Of a stretch of 64,000 nt of DNA, positions 33,797 to 42,944 are shown in pieces (the stretch's first letter is position 1; each line of letters opens with the position of its first letter). The stretch lies in assembly GCA_026702615.1 (NCBI GenBank), contig JAPPBY010000020.1:79007-143006 (forward strand). Direction: 5' to 3'. The translations under genes were made by a program, and so were the position numbers. The notes below the pieces were generated by a model that was not told the origin of the DNA, ran no database searches, and was given only the letters and a program-made list of their open reading frames with translations. Origin of the DNA: Chloroflexota bacterium. Its GTDB lineage: Bacteria > Chloroflexota > Dehalococcoidia > Tepidiformales > Tepidiformaceae.

Positions 33797-33802
33797 ACCA
33801 TA
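33797..33802 (-). promoter_or_regulatory. Predicted -10 of the NHL operon
   Basis: TATGGT on the minus strand, 27 nt before the GTG of the first NHL gene and 7 nt before the leader ATG. No clear -35. Confidence 0.35.
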
Positions 33803-33872
33803 GCAGAACGTGCAGCGGAATTTCCCCATCCCCCCTGCGCGACCGACCGGACGCTCGCCATCGCTCGCCATC

Positions 33873-33878
33873 TATGAT
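33873..33878 (+). promoter_or_regulatory. Predicted -10 of leaderless gene at 33885
   Basis: TATGAT ends 6 nt before GTG 33885, back to back with the NHL operon promoter. Confidence 0.5.
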
Positions 33879-33884
33879 TGGCGC

Positions 33885-34628
33885 GTGGCACTCGAAGAGC
33901 CCCTGACGCCGCCCTCGCCGTCGAGACGGCGGCTCGTCGCGCCCGTGACGGCGGCCGTGCTCGTGCTGGCGCTGCTCGTCGGGGGCGGAATCGTGGCCTT
34001 CGTCGTCTCGCAGTCGGCCGGCAGCGACGCGCCGCCCGAAGCGGGGCCGTTCGTGACGCCGCCGCCCGCCAACCCCGCCGCCACCTTCGACGTGCGCGAG
34101 GCGAACGGCGCGACGCTCACGCTGCTTCCCGCCAACATCGAGGGGGATGCGTTCACCGCAACGCTCTCCCCGGGCGTGACGCTCGAGGCGTTCGTCCCGG
34201 GCCTCCCGTCCCGCATCGAGCCGGGCACCTGGCTCACCTTCATCGGCGAGCGGGACCCGGTGCGCAACTACGTCATCCGCCAGGTGATCGCCATCCGCAA
34301 CGCGGGGCCGCACGGAGGCGACGGTCTCGGGCGCTCACCGGCGGGCTTCACGGGCGTCGAGATGCTGAGCAACCCGAACCACCGGCCTGTCCTCTGGGGC
34401 CGGGTCGAATCCATCACGGTCTACCCCAGCGACGGCGGCGCCGATGTCGTCCTGGCCGGTCCCGACGGACCCATCACGGTGGAGATACTGGCGCGCGTGC
34501 CCCTTTCCTTCGTCGAGCCCTACGACGCGCCCATCACCGACGGCGACCACATCGCCATCCTCGCCCCCGCCGGCACCAGCCCCGCCGGCGCCGGTGCCAT
34601 CCTCGTCTCCCCCCAGGGCGCCCGCTAG
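33885..34628 (+). CDS. Single-pass membrane protein, unknown function
   Basis: A 247-residue protein: short cytosolic N-terminus with basic SRRR, one transmembrane helix (about residues 17-42, rich in Val/Leu/Gly) and an extracellular, mainly beta region. The last has two similar halves, around EANGATLTLLPANIEGDAFT and RVESITVYPSDGGADVVLAG, hinting at two OB-like or small beta domains. GTG 33885 is preferred by the adjacent -10. Its end overlaps the convergent lipoprotein gene by 4 nt. No family recognised. Confidence 0.6.
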   Translation: MALEEPLTPPSPSRRRLVAPVTAAVLVLALLVGGGIVAFVVSQSAGSDAPPEAGPFVTPPPANPAATFDVREANGATLTLLPANIEGDAFTATLSPGVTLEAFVPGLPSRIEPGTWLTFIGERDPVRNYVIRQVIAIRNAGPHGGDGLGRSPAGFTGVEMLSNPNHRPVLWGRVESITVYPSDGGADVVLAGPDGPITVEILARVPLSFVEPYDAPITDGDHIAILAPAGTSPAGAGAILVSPQGAR

Positions 34629-35887
34629 TCGGGCGCTGGCGCGGGGCGGGCTGTCCAGAAGTGGTAGTACTCCTCCTGTGATCCGTCCGCTTCTGGATCG
34701 AACCCCTCCGGCAGGGACAGTCCTTCGACTTCATGGACGCTCCCCGACTCCAGGTCGAAGAGCGCAATCCCTGCGGTGTACTGCATGCCGGCGCCGTGGG
34801 ACCGAATCTCCTGGACGAGCACTCCCCCCACTGCACAACTGGGGGTCTCTCGGATGGTCGTTCCGCCGGGCGCACTGGCCCACAGCGGTTCGCTCGTGCC
34901 GTAGACCCGCCGGACCGCCCCCTCCTCGTCCACAAGCGCAAGCAGGCGGTCACCCTGCGCCACGGCCGTCCACGGAAACGCCCCGTTGGAACAGCGGTCC
35001 GCCGGCCGCCAGCTCACATTCCCCAACGCCGGAGGGCTCGGAGCGGTTGGGGGCACGTCCGCCTCGCCGGACACTATCCATCGGGTCCGGCTCTCCCATC
35101 CCTCGCGCCCGCCTGGCACCAGGTGCGAGAGACGCGCCCACATCTCCTCCCACTCGGAGTCGGTCAAGGAGCCCAGGGTCTCGCGCCTCCCCCACAGGTT
35201 CCACTCTTGGACCAGCACGTCTGTCTCCGTTACCTCCAGAATCCACGCGCCCGGCAGCACCTCACCGGCATTGCTCCAGGTCGAGCCAGCATTGTGGGAC
35301 ACCCACACATGCTCCACTGCGTCGGCGCTGGGGTGGCCCACTCCCAACTCGCACAGGCCGGCGCTGCAGATTGCGGCGGCCATCTCCTGACCGCTGTGGC
35401 TGATGGCAGCGCTCTCCACCATGCCTTTCACGTCGAAGAAGACCAGCGGCCGATCCTCGCGATACTCACCCAGCGCCTCATCGAACAGAATCCGCCTGAG
35501 GTCGCCGAACCCGTAGCCGCACGAGGTGCAAGGACCCACCCGGTAATAGAGCGCGATGTCCGCAGGCAGCGGGCGCGGCTCGCCCCGCGTGATGGGTATG
35601 AACTCGATGCCGTGTGGCCCCGGCGTGGGGGTTGGCGTGGCGGTGGGAGACGGTGCGGGGCTCGGGGTGGACACCGGTGTGGCAGCTGGGGTCGAGACAG
35701 CGGTCGCCGTGGGCGTGGCGACCGGCGTTGGGGTAGCGGTGGGGTCGGGCGACGGGCTCGCCGCTGCTGTAGGAGACTGATGCGCCGGGCCCGGGGCGGG
35801 AGGGATGCTCTCCCCGCCACACGCGGCCGCTGCGAGGGGAAGCAGGCAGGCGAACAGCGGGAGAGAGGCACGAGCCCGGCGCATCAT
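34625..35887 (-). CDS. Lipoprotein with Pro/Thr-rich linker, unknown function
   Basis: A 420-residue secreted lipoprotein. Lipobox LAAAAC (Cys near 23), a long Pro/Thr/Ala repeat linker (about 30-90) that should span the wall, then a globular domain of about 330 residues with several cysteines (RVGPCTSCGYG, AAICSAGLCELG) and sialidase/BNR-like phrases such as HVWVSHNAGSTWSN. That phrase suggests Asp-box-like propeller blades, but only one is clear. ATG 35887 is supported by TAGGGT 7 nt upstream. Confidence 0.65.
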   Translation of the reverse strand: MMRRARASLPLFACLLPLAAAACGGESIPPAPGPAHQSPTAAASPSPDPTATPTPVATPTATAVSTPAATPVSTPSPAPSPTATPTPTPGPHGIEFIPITRGEPRPLPADIALYYRVGPCTSCGYGFGDLRRILFDEALGEYREDRPLVFFDVKGMVESAAISHSGQEMAAAICSAGLCELGVGHPSADAVEHVWVSHNAGSTWSNAGEVLPGAWILEVTETDVLVQEWNLWGRRETLGSLTDSEWEEMWARLSHLVPGGREGWESRTRWIVSGEADVPPTAPSPPALGNVSWRPADRCSNGAFPWTAVAQGDRLLALVDEEGAVRRVYGTSEPLWASAPGGTTIRETPSCAVGGVLVQEIRSHGAGMQYTAGIALFDLESGSVHEVEGLSLPEGFDPEADGSQEEYYHFWTARPAPAPD

Positions 35888-35894
35888 GGGGCCC

Positions 35895-35900
35895 ACCCTA
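35895..35900 (-). promoter_or_regulatory. Predicted -10 of leaderless lipoprotein gene
   Basis: TAGGGT on the minus strand ends 7 nt before ATG 35887. Confidence 0.45.
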
Positions 35901-35965
35901 GCCAGCGAAAGGCCGAATTACCCCGTCCGTTTTCGAACTTTGCCCACCCAGCCGGCGGCGCTCTC

Positions 35966-38900
35966 CTACTCCGTGCGCAGGACGGCCGCGTCGGAGGTGC
36001 GCGAGAGGGCCTGAACCGTCGCGACGAGCGCCACGGCGAACACCGCCGCCACCGCCGCCGCGCCCACGATGACGAAAGTCCACTCCGTCTGCAGCACGAA
36101 CCCCGGTTCGACGGGCAGGCCCGCCTCCGTCACATCGAGGAAGGAGAGCATGCGCCGCCCCACGAACTGCCCGACGAGCACGCCCGCGGCCACGCCCACC
36201 ACCCCCACGATGGCGTACTCCAGGCCAAGTACGGCCATCACCTGCCGGCGCGTCAGCCCGATGGCCCCGAGCACCGCGAACTCGATCCGCCGTCGCTGGA
36301 TCGCCATCCACAGCGAAACGAGCAACGCCACCGCCACCAGCACCAGCGTGGCCACGAACGAGACGGAGAGGATGCCGGTTCCGCTCGCCGCGATCAGCGG
36401 GTTCGAACGCACCGCCTCAAGCGTCGCTTCCTGGTCCACGACACGCCGCAGACCCAGCTCGTCCAGCGCCTCGAATATGTGCCGGCGGTTGGCGTCCGGC
36501 GCCAGGTCGAGCCACACCTCGTTCGCACGCGAGAGGTCGCCCGGGACCGTGCTGACCATGTAGCCCCAGCGCAGGAGCTGGTCGCGGTTGAGCACGACGG
36601 AGGGGCCGTCGAGGGCGGGAAGGGTGGGGAATCGTTCGTACACGCCCCGCACGACGACGGGCACGATGATGTTGTCGATCTCGAGCAGGTCCTCGTCGCC
36701 GATCTCCAGCCGATTCCGTTCGAGGAAGGCCTCGCTCGCGAGGATCGGCATGGGGATGCCGCGGTCGGCGGGGAAGAGGCCGCGCCGCTCCCCCGTGGTG
36801 CCGCGCCGGAAGCCGAGGCGCGCCGCCTGCGACCCCGACCGCACCTCCTCGCGGGACAGCTGAAGGCTATCCGTGAACCGCTCGGCGCTGGGGACGGCCT
36901 CCCAGCGGACGACCCCTTCGAAGCCCTCCAGCAGGTTCAGGGTTCCGTCGGGGTCCACGGAGGAGAGGTCATCGATGTAGACGGGCTCGTCGCTCGCATT
37001 GAACTGGTTCGCGGGCTCCGTGAGGATGAGCGCGACCAGCACGAGCGGCTCCTGCAGCGGGCGGAACTGCTCGTCGTGCACGACTGCCCGCATCTCCTGC
37101 CAACCCTTGAAGTCGAGCTTTCCGAAGGGCAGCAGGTCGTGCCGGCCGGTGGCGTCCCGCACGCGCGCCCAGATCGTCACGGTGGCGCGTTCGATCGCGG
37201 GGTTCACCCACACGGAGAGCTCGGTCGAGCCCGGCGGGATGGGCATGCCGCGCAGGATCTCGCCGCTGTCGACGCGGTCGAGGATGGCTTCGAGCGGGCG
37301 ATCGGCGAAGTCCTCCCGCCACCAGAGCAGGTCGCCCGCGTCCCCGTCGATGGCGAGCACGGCCACTTCGGGCCCGGAGCTGTTGGGCGTGGCGATAGCG
37401 CCCTGCAGCCTCAGGACGGCAGAGACGTCGTCCACGCCCTCAATCCCGCCGACCTGGTCCTCCAGCCGTGTCGGGTCGGCGGGCAGGAAGGTGGTGTCGC
37501 CGGCGAGTGCGCGTACCTCAACCCCTGAGGCGAAGCGCGCGCGGTCCTCGTAAGAGCGTTCCGTCGTGCTCGTGTAGCTGGCGGCGAACATGCCGACCGC
37601 CACGGCCATCATCAGGAGCAGGGCGAGCTGGGTGTAGGGTCCCGGCCGCCGCACGAGCTGCCAGAGGCCCATCGCCACGGCCACCCCGGCCACGCGACCG
37701 GCAACCGCCACGACGGCGCGCAACGCGATCGGGTAGAGGCGGGCCAGCACCGCCGCGGCGGCGGCGATGATCAGCGCAGGCGAGGCGAGCAGGAGCGGGT
37801 CGCTCGTGACGCCGCCGGTGGCGGAGGGCGTGTACACCGAATTGCGTTCGTTCAGCTCCCAGAGGGCCAGCAGGGCGAACCCCACGAGCACGACGTCGAG
37901 GTAGTAGCGCTGGATCAGGCCGGCCGTCGGACGGGCGAGCGCGCGTCGCTGTCCCTGCGGCCCGCGCCGTGCGACGAGGAACGCCGGGGCCGTGAGGGCG
38001 ACGATCGAGAGCGCGGCCCCGAGCGCCGCCAAGGGGAAGGCGAGCGGATCGAAGGAGACTGGCAGCGGCTGGCCGCCGGAGATGTCGCTGAACACGGGCG
38101 TGAACCCGAGGAGCGCGGTCACGCCCGCGGCGATGAAGGGCGCCACGAGGATGGCGGGCAGGCCCAGGGCGAGCCCTTCGAGGGCGTAGAGGCCGACCAC
38201 CTGCGCCGTGCTCGACCCGCGGCCGCGCAGCAGCGCGATCTGCTCGCCCTGGCGCTCCACCACCGCCACGGAGATCAGCGCCACGTAGAACAGCGCGATC
38301 GCCGCGATCTGGATCAGCAGGATGGTGAGCGGCGCCCGCTGGAAGTCCGCGCTCCGTCCGAAGGCGTCGAGCGTGACCGTGAGCTGGCTGGTCGCGTATC
38401 CGTTGTAGATGCGGAGGTCCTGGTTGAGCGCCAGGATGTCCTCGCGCGCCCGCTCGAAATTGCCCTGGTCGAGCTGGTCGATGTCGGCGAGCACGTTCCA
38501 GCGCAGCGTCAGCTTCTGCCCCGGATAGCGCACCGCCAGGTCGCCGAGGACGGCGTCGACGTGCGCGACCATGGGCGAGACCAGGCCCGAGTCGGCGATC
38601 GGGGCGGAGGGCATCACGTAGCGGTCGCTGATCGCCGCCCAGAACGACGCGTCCGGATTCTCGACCGCGATGATGCCCGTGAGCACCGCGGGCACGGAGT
38701 AGCGCGCGCGCACCTGCAGGTCGCACGGGAGCTGCGGCTGCAGCCCCTGCGGGATGATGCGGTCGCAGTTGTCGATCTCCTCGATCAGGAGGAAATGGTC
38801 GCCGGGGGCGAGCCGCGCCACCGCGGCCGCACGGGCGCCCATCGCGACTTCCAGCGGCGCGTCGGGGCCGCCGGGCGCCGGCAGGTGTCCCTCCAGCACG

Positions 38901-39316
38901 GTGACGTGCTGCTCGAACCCCTCGAGCGCGTAGAGCACGCCAAGCGGGTTGCTGGTTCGCGACTCCTCGCCCGTCCGCCCGATCGTGAGCCGCGCCGACT
39001 CGACGACGACCGAGCGTTCGTACGCAAACCATCCCAGCCGCTCGTCGATCCGCTGCTCCACGGCGTCGCGTACGGCGAGGGAGTCGGGCGTGGCCAGCTG
39101 CTGCGCCTCGATGCCGGCGCGGATGGAGGGTTCGCCGCGCAGCTCGTCGCGCACGGTGAACTTGAGGCCGAGGTCGGCCATGGCGCGGGCGTAGATGGGT
39201 GCGCTGGCCAGCAGGGTCGAAGCCACCAGCACGCCGAGGGCGAGCACCGCCAGCATCCGCCAGCTGGCGAAGACGTGGCGCAACAGCAGCGCCCAGAGGA
39301 CGGCAAGGCTCCCCAT
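35966..39316 (-). CDS. FtsX-like ABC permease, >1,100 residues
   Basis: A 1,116-residue membrane protein with two FtsX-like permease units: TM1 near 15-38, a large extracellular domain (about 40-325), helices near 330-455, a second set near 480-590, another large extracellular domain (about 600-960) and a final FtsX block (about 970-1110, with RRRIEFAVLGAIGLTRRQVMAVLG). Such MacB/LolCDE-type permeases act as mechanotransmitters for lipoproteins, peptides or antibiotics rather than classic channels. The ATPases are not adjacent on this strand; those at 42945-44755 beyond the divergent paralogue are the likely partners. TACCCT sits 9 nt before ATG. Confidence 0.87.
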   Translation of the reverse strand: MGSLAVLWALLLRHVFASWRMLAVLALGVLVASTLLASAPIYARAMADLGLKFTVRDELRGEPSIRAGIEAQQLATPDSLAVRDAVEQRIDERLGWFAYERSVVVESARLTIGRTGEESRTSNPLGVLYALEGFEQHVTVLEGHLPAPGGPDAPLEVAMGARAAAVARLAPGDHFLLIEEIDNCDRIIPQGLQPQLPCDLQVRARYSVPAVLTGIIAVENPDASFWAAISDRYVMPSAPIADSGLVSPMVAHVDAVLGDLAVRYPGQKLTLRWNVLADIDQLDQGNFERAREDILALNQDLRIYNGYATSQLTVTLDAFGRSADFQRAPLTILLIQIAAIALFYVALISVAVVERQGEQIALLRGRGSSTAQVVGLYALEGLALGLPAILVAPFIAAGVTALLGFTPVFSDISGGQPLPVSFDPLAFPLAALGAALSIVALTAPAFLVARRGPQGQRRALARPTAGLIQRYYLDVVLVGFALLALWELNERNSVYTPSATGGVTSDPLLLASPALIIAAAAAVLARLYPIALRAVVAVAGRVAGVAVAMGLWQLVRRPGPYTQLALLLMMAVAVGMFAASYTSTTERSYEDRARFASGVEVRALAGDTTFLPADPTRLEDQVGGIEGVDDVSAVLRLQGAIATPNSSGPEVAVLAIDGDAGDLLWWREDFADRPLEAILDRVDSGEILRGMPIPPGSTELSVWVNPAIERATVTIWARVRDATGRHDLLPFGKLDFKGWQEMRAVVHDEQFRPLQEPLVLVALILTEPANQFNASDEPVYIDDLSSVDPDGTLNLLEGFEGVVRWEAVPSAERFTDSLQLSREEVRSGSQAARLGFRRGTTGERRGLFPADRGIPMPILASEAFLERNRLEIGDEDLLEIDNIIVPVVVRGVYERFPTLPALDGPSVVLNRDQLLRWGYMVSTVPGDLSRANEVWLDLAPDANRRHIFEALDELGLRRVVDQEATLEAVRSNPLIAASGTGILSVSFVATLVLVAVALLVSLWMAIQRRRIEFAVLGAIGLTRRQVMAVLGLEYAIVGVVGVAAGVLVGQFVGRRMLSFLDVTEAGLPVEPGFVLQTEWTFVIVGAAAVAAVFAVALVATVQALSRTSDAAVLRTE

Positions 39317-39406
39317 GCGCGCACAAGGGTAGCGGTCCCGGCCCCTTCAGCGCTCCCCCGGGCTTGTACCGTTGCATCGGGCTGAGCTGAGGCTGCCCGC
39401 CGACCA

Positions 39407-39553
39407 CTCAGCGTCGCGCCAGCGACGCGCTCCACTCAGGCGGGCCACGCCCGCCGCTCTCCTCAGCGAAGCGCCCCGCGAGCGCGCAGCAGTCGAGCGC
39501 AGAATTACGGCGCAAGCGCTCCACTCAGCCGCGCGTTAGCGCGGCGCTCTCCT
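39407..39553 (+). repeat. Modular CTCAG-hairpin repeat array, locus 2
   Basis: Between the two divergent permease starts. CTCAG begins units at 39407, 39435, 39462 and 39524 (spacings 28, 27, 62). Three have perfect stems: GCGTCGC/GCGACGC (loop GCCA), GGCGGGC/GCCCGCC (loop CAC) and CCGCGC/GCGCGG (loop GTTA). Units end in GCTCC or GCTCTCCT. The long third unit contains a 25-nt stretch (39477-39501) repeated at 45826-45850 with one mismatch. The array ends 19 nt before ATG 39573. Confidence 0.75.
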
Positions 39554-39572
39554 GTACGCTGTCCGCTGCTCC

Positions 39573-42500
39573 ATGACAAGCTTCGCCTCCCTCCTCCGGA
39601 TCGTCGCCCAGCGAAGCCTCGCCAACTGGCGGCTGCTCGCCACCGTCATCTTCGGCATGGTGCTCGCCTCCGCCCTCATGTCGAGCGTCATCCTCTACTC
39701 CGACGCCGTGCGCGACCTCGGCCTCAGTTTCACCCTCCGCCAGCAGGACCCCCTCGAACTCGACCTCAAGGTCGTCAGCAACAGCCAGCCGGGCGAACCC
39801 GACATCTACCGGGAACGGCGCGACACCACCTTCTCGCTGCTGCGGCGCTACGGCGGGGGCATCATCGAGGACACGGGGCTCTACGCGCGCACCTCCACCT
39901 TCTTCCTGGCCGAGCCCGGCGTCCCCATCGACTACGACGACGACCTGCGCGCCCGCGCTCACTTCCTCTTCTTCTCCGATGTCGAGGAACACGTGACCCT
40001 CGTCGAGGGAGCCGCTCCCACCCCCACGCCCCCCACCACCGACGTTTTCCAGCGCCCCAGCATCGAGGTCTGGATGAGCGCCACCGCCGCCCGCGGCCTC
40101 GGCGTCGGCCCGGGCGAAACCTTCGACCTTCAACCCTTCTGGCGCGAGGACGTCGATCCCGTGGAGATCACGATCGTCGGGCTCGTCGAGCCGAACGATC
40201 CCGAGGAGGAGTACTGGTTCGGCAACGCCCACCGCCTCGTGGTCGACACCACGCGCTGGCCGACGTTCCCCTTCATCATCGACGAGCGCACGTTTGTTGA
40301 GGTGATCGCCCCCTACCTGCCGTCCATCGACGGCACCTTCGAGACCTTCGCCTTCATCGACACCGAGCGGGTCAACAGCCGCAACGCGGAGCGCTACGAA
40401 CGCAACCTGCGCGCCCTCGACCGCGCGATCCGAGCGGAGCTCGAGCTGTCCGTGCTCCGCACAGAGCTGCCCGACGTCATCTTCGAGTACCAGGAGAAGC
40501 TGTTCTTCACGCGGCTGCCGCTCTTCGCGCTCATGCTCCTCATCGTCGGCATCGCCCTCTACTACCTGGTGCTGGTGGCGACGATGCTGGTCGAGCGCCA
40601 GGCGGGCGAGATCGCGCTCCTCAAGAGCCGCGGCGCAGGCCTCGGCCAGATCATGACGGTCTACCTGGTCGAGGGGTCGGCGCTCACGATCTTCGCAGTC
40701 GTTCTCGGACCGCTCGTGGCCGCCGGCGTGATCCGCCTGCTCGGCCCCACGCCGCCCTTCGCCGACCTGAGCCAGGGCGATCTGCTGAGCGTCACGCTCA
40801 CCGCCGAGGCCTTCGGCATGGCCGCGCTCGGGGCCGTGCTCGCCCTCGTCGCCCTCCTCTGGCCCGCCTACCGCGCCTCCGGGGCGAGCGTGGTGCACTA
40901 CAAGCAGAGCCTCGCCCGTCCCCCGAAGCAGCCCCTCTTTCTGCGCTACTACCTCGACCTGGTGCTCGTGGGCGTGGGCGCCTTCCTCTTCTACCAGCTG
41001 CGCCAGCGCGGCTCGCTCGTGACCGAGAACCTCTTCGGCGACCTCTCCGCCGACCCGCTCCTCCTCGTCTCACCGGCGCTCTTCACGCTCATGATCGCGC
41101 TCGTCTTCCTGCGCCTCTTCCCGGTCGTGCTGCGCGTGGCCTCGTGGGCGCTGCGCGGTCTGAGCGGGGCCACCATCCTGCTCGGCCTCTGGCGCATGGT
41201 GCGGAGCCCGCTCCACTACAGCCGCCTCATCCTCCTGCTCCTGCTGGCGACCTCCGTGGGCATGTTTGCCGCGGGATTCCGGGCCACGCTCGACCGCAGC
41301 TTCGAGGACCGCGCCGCCTACGAGGCGGGCGCTCCGGGCCGCGTGGTCGATATCCGCACGCCCTCGCGCCTCTCCCCGGAGCGGATGGAGGAGTTCTTCG
41401 AGTCGATGGACGGTCTCGGCGAGGCCAGCGCCGCCGCGCGTATGGAGGTCTCCTACGTGCCCACCGCCGCCCGCTCCGTCTCCGCCCAGCTCCTTGGCGT
41501 CGGCGAGAACTTTGCCGACGTCGCCTTCTGGCGGAACGACTTCGGCGGTGACCTCCCCTCGCTCCTCGCCGGCCTCCAGCCCGGCGAGGACGCGGAGTTG
41601 CCCGACGGCGCCGTCGTGCCCGCCGGCTCCCGCGCCCTCGGCATCTGGACCCGCATCTCCCTCCCCGGCAACGCCGCCCGCCCCGGCATCCGCGTGCGCG
41701 ACGGGAACGGCCTCCTCTACGAGTACCTGTTCGTGAGCGACCCGGTCGAGGAAGACGACGGCTGGCTTCTCTACGTTGTCGACCTCACCCGCCCCTTCAA
41801 CCCCCGCAACAGCCCGCCCGACCTGACCGGCGAGCTCGAAGTCGAATCCGTCTTCCTCAGCGTCCGCCGCTTCGCCGCCGCCCCCGGCCGGGTGACCGCC
41901 GTGCTCGACAACCTCGTCGCTTACCCCGAGGGCGGGGACCGCGACGACGCCGTCACCATCGAGCCCTTCGAGTCGCTCGACCGCTACCAGTCGATCACCG
42001 GCGCCTCGGGGTCGGCGCAAACGACGATCACGCGCGCCGAGGTCGACAACGACCGGGGACGCTACGCCGCCCAGGTCAGCTTCAACTACGACAGCTTCTC
42101 CGTGACCGCGGTGGGGCTGCGCCTGCGCCGCTCCCCCGAGCCCCTGCCCGTGCTCGCCAGCGAGTCGTTCCTCGACGCTACCGGCGTCGCCCCGGGCGAT
42201 ACCTTCCCCCTGCGCGTGAACCGTCAGGTGCTGACGGCGCGCGTCGCCGGCTCGTTCGAGCTCTTCCCCGGCTACTACCCCGGCGGCCGCGACCACTTGC
42301 TCGTCGCCGACCTGCCCACGCTGCGGGGCGCGGGCGCGGGCATCCCGCGCGTGGCCGGCGGCATCACGCCGAACGAGGTCTGGCTGGGCACCGTCGAGGG
42401 GGTCGAGCTCACGCCCGAGTGGCTCGAGGAGCAGGGCATCCGCGCCGGCCAGGTCCACGACGAAGCCGCCCTCTTCGCCCTCGAGTCCTCCGACCCGCTC

Positions 42501-42935
42501 GTCGCCGCCAGCTGGGAAGGCATCCTCTTCCTCTCCTTCGGCGCGGTCCTGCTGCTCACGGCCCTCGGCTTCATCGTCTTCTCCTACCTGGCCGCGCAGA
42601 CGCGCTCGCTGGAGTTCGCCATCCTCCGCACGATGGGCTTCTCCGGGCGCCAGATCGTGGGGGTGGTCGGGTTCGAGCAGCTCTTCGTGATCGTCGCCGG
42701 GGTAGCCGCCGGCACCGCCCTCGGCTTCCCCCTGGGACGCCTCATGATCGGCGCCCTCGCCCTCACCGAGGACGGCAGCGACGTGGTCCCGCCCCTCCTT
42801 TCGCAGGTAAGCTGGGAGACCGTGCTCTCCGTTTACGGCCTGCTCGCGCTCGTTTTCATCGCCACCGTGGCCGCCCTGGCGCGGCTCTACTCGCGGCTGG
42901 CCCTGCACCGCGCCCTGCGCATCGGCGAGCTTTAG
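39573..42935 (+). CDS. FtsX-like ABC permease, paralogue of 35966-39316
   Basis: A 1,120-residue permease with the same architecture as its divergent neighbour: N-terminal helix (SLLRIVAQRSLANWRLLATVIFG), large extracellular domain (about 45-310), helices about 315-440, second set about 460-590, second extracellular domain (about 600-960) and C-terminal FtsX block (about 970-1115, TRSLEFAILRTMGFSGRQIVGVVG). The shared design suggests a heterodimer of the two. Ten nt downstream begin two ATPase genes, making a permease-ATPase-ATPase operon. The TACGCT at 39555-39560 is a possible -10, giving a short leader. Confidence 0.88.
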   Translation: MTSFASLLRIVAQRSLANWRLLATVIFGMVLASALMSSVILYSDAVRDLGLSFTLRQQDPLELDLKVVSNSQPGEPDIYRERRDTTFSLLRRYGGGIIEDTGLYARTSTFFLAEPGVPIDYDDDLRARAHFLFFSDVEEHVTLVEGAAPTPTPPTTDVFQRPSIEVWMSATAARGLGVGPGETFDLQPFWREDVDPVEITIVGLVEPNDPEEEYWFGNAHRLVVDTTRWPTFPFIIDERTFVEVIAPYLPSIDGTFETFAFIDTERVNSRNAERYERNLRALDRAIRAELELSVLRTELPDVIFEYQEKLFFTRLPLFALMLLIVGIALYYLVLVATMLVERQAGEIALLKSRGAGLGQIMTVYLVEGSALTIFAVVLGPLVAAGVIRLLGPTPPFADLSQGDLLSVTLTAEAFGMAALGAVLALVALLWPAYRASGASVVHYKQSLARPPKQPLFLRYYLDLVLVGVGAFLFYQLRQRGSLVTENLFGDLSADPLLLVSPALFTLMIALVFLRLFPVVLRVASWALRGLSGATILLGLWRMVRSPLHYSRLILLLLLATSVGMFAAGFRATLDRSFEDRAAYEAGAPGRVVDIRTPSRLSPERMEEFFESMDGLGEASAAARMEVSYVPTAARSVSAQLLGVGENFADVAFWRNDFGGDLPSLLAGLQPGEDAELPDGAVVPAGSRALGIWTRISLPGNAARPGIRVRDGNGLLYEYLFVSDPVEEDDGWLLYVVDLTRPFNPRNSPPDLTGELEVESVFLSVRRFAAAPGRVTAVLDNLVAYPEGGDRDDAVTIEPFESLDRYQSITGASGSAQTTITRAEVDNDRGRYAAQVSFNYDSFSVTAVGLRLRRSPEPLPVLASESFLDATGVAPGDTFPLRVNRQVLTARVAGSFELFPGYYPGGRDHLLVADLPTLRGAGAGIPRVAGGITPNEVWLGTVEGVELTPEWLEEQGIRAGQVHDEAALFALESSDPLVAASWEGILFLSFGAVLLLTALGFIVFSYLAAQTRSLEFAILRTMGFSGRQIVGVVGFEQLFVIVAGVAAGTALGFPLGRLMIGALALTEDGSDVVPPLLSQVSWETVLSVYGLLALVFIATVAALARLYSRLALHRALRIGEL

Positions 42936-42944
42936 GACGGCCGC

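Noticed and set aside
35540..35800. Pro/Thr-codon repeats in the lipoprotein gene as a DNA repeat element
   Set aside because: They encode a linker of the kind also seen in the LysM, transglycosylase and M23 proteins; simple codon-level redundancy explains it.
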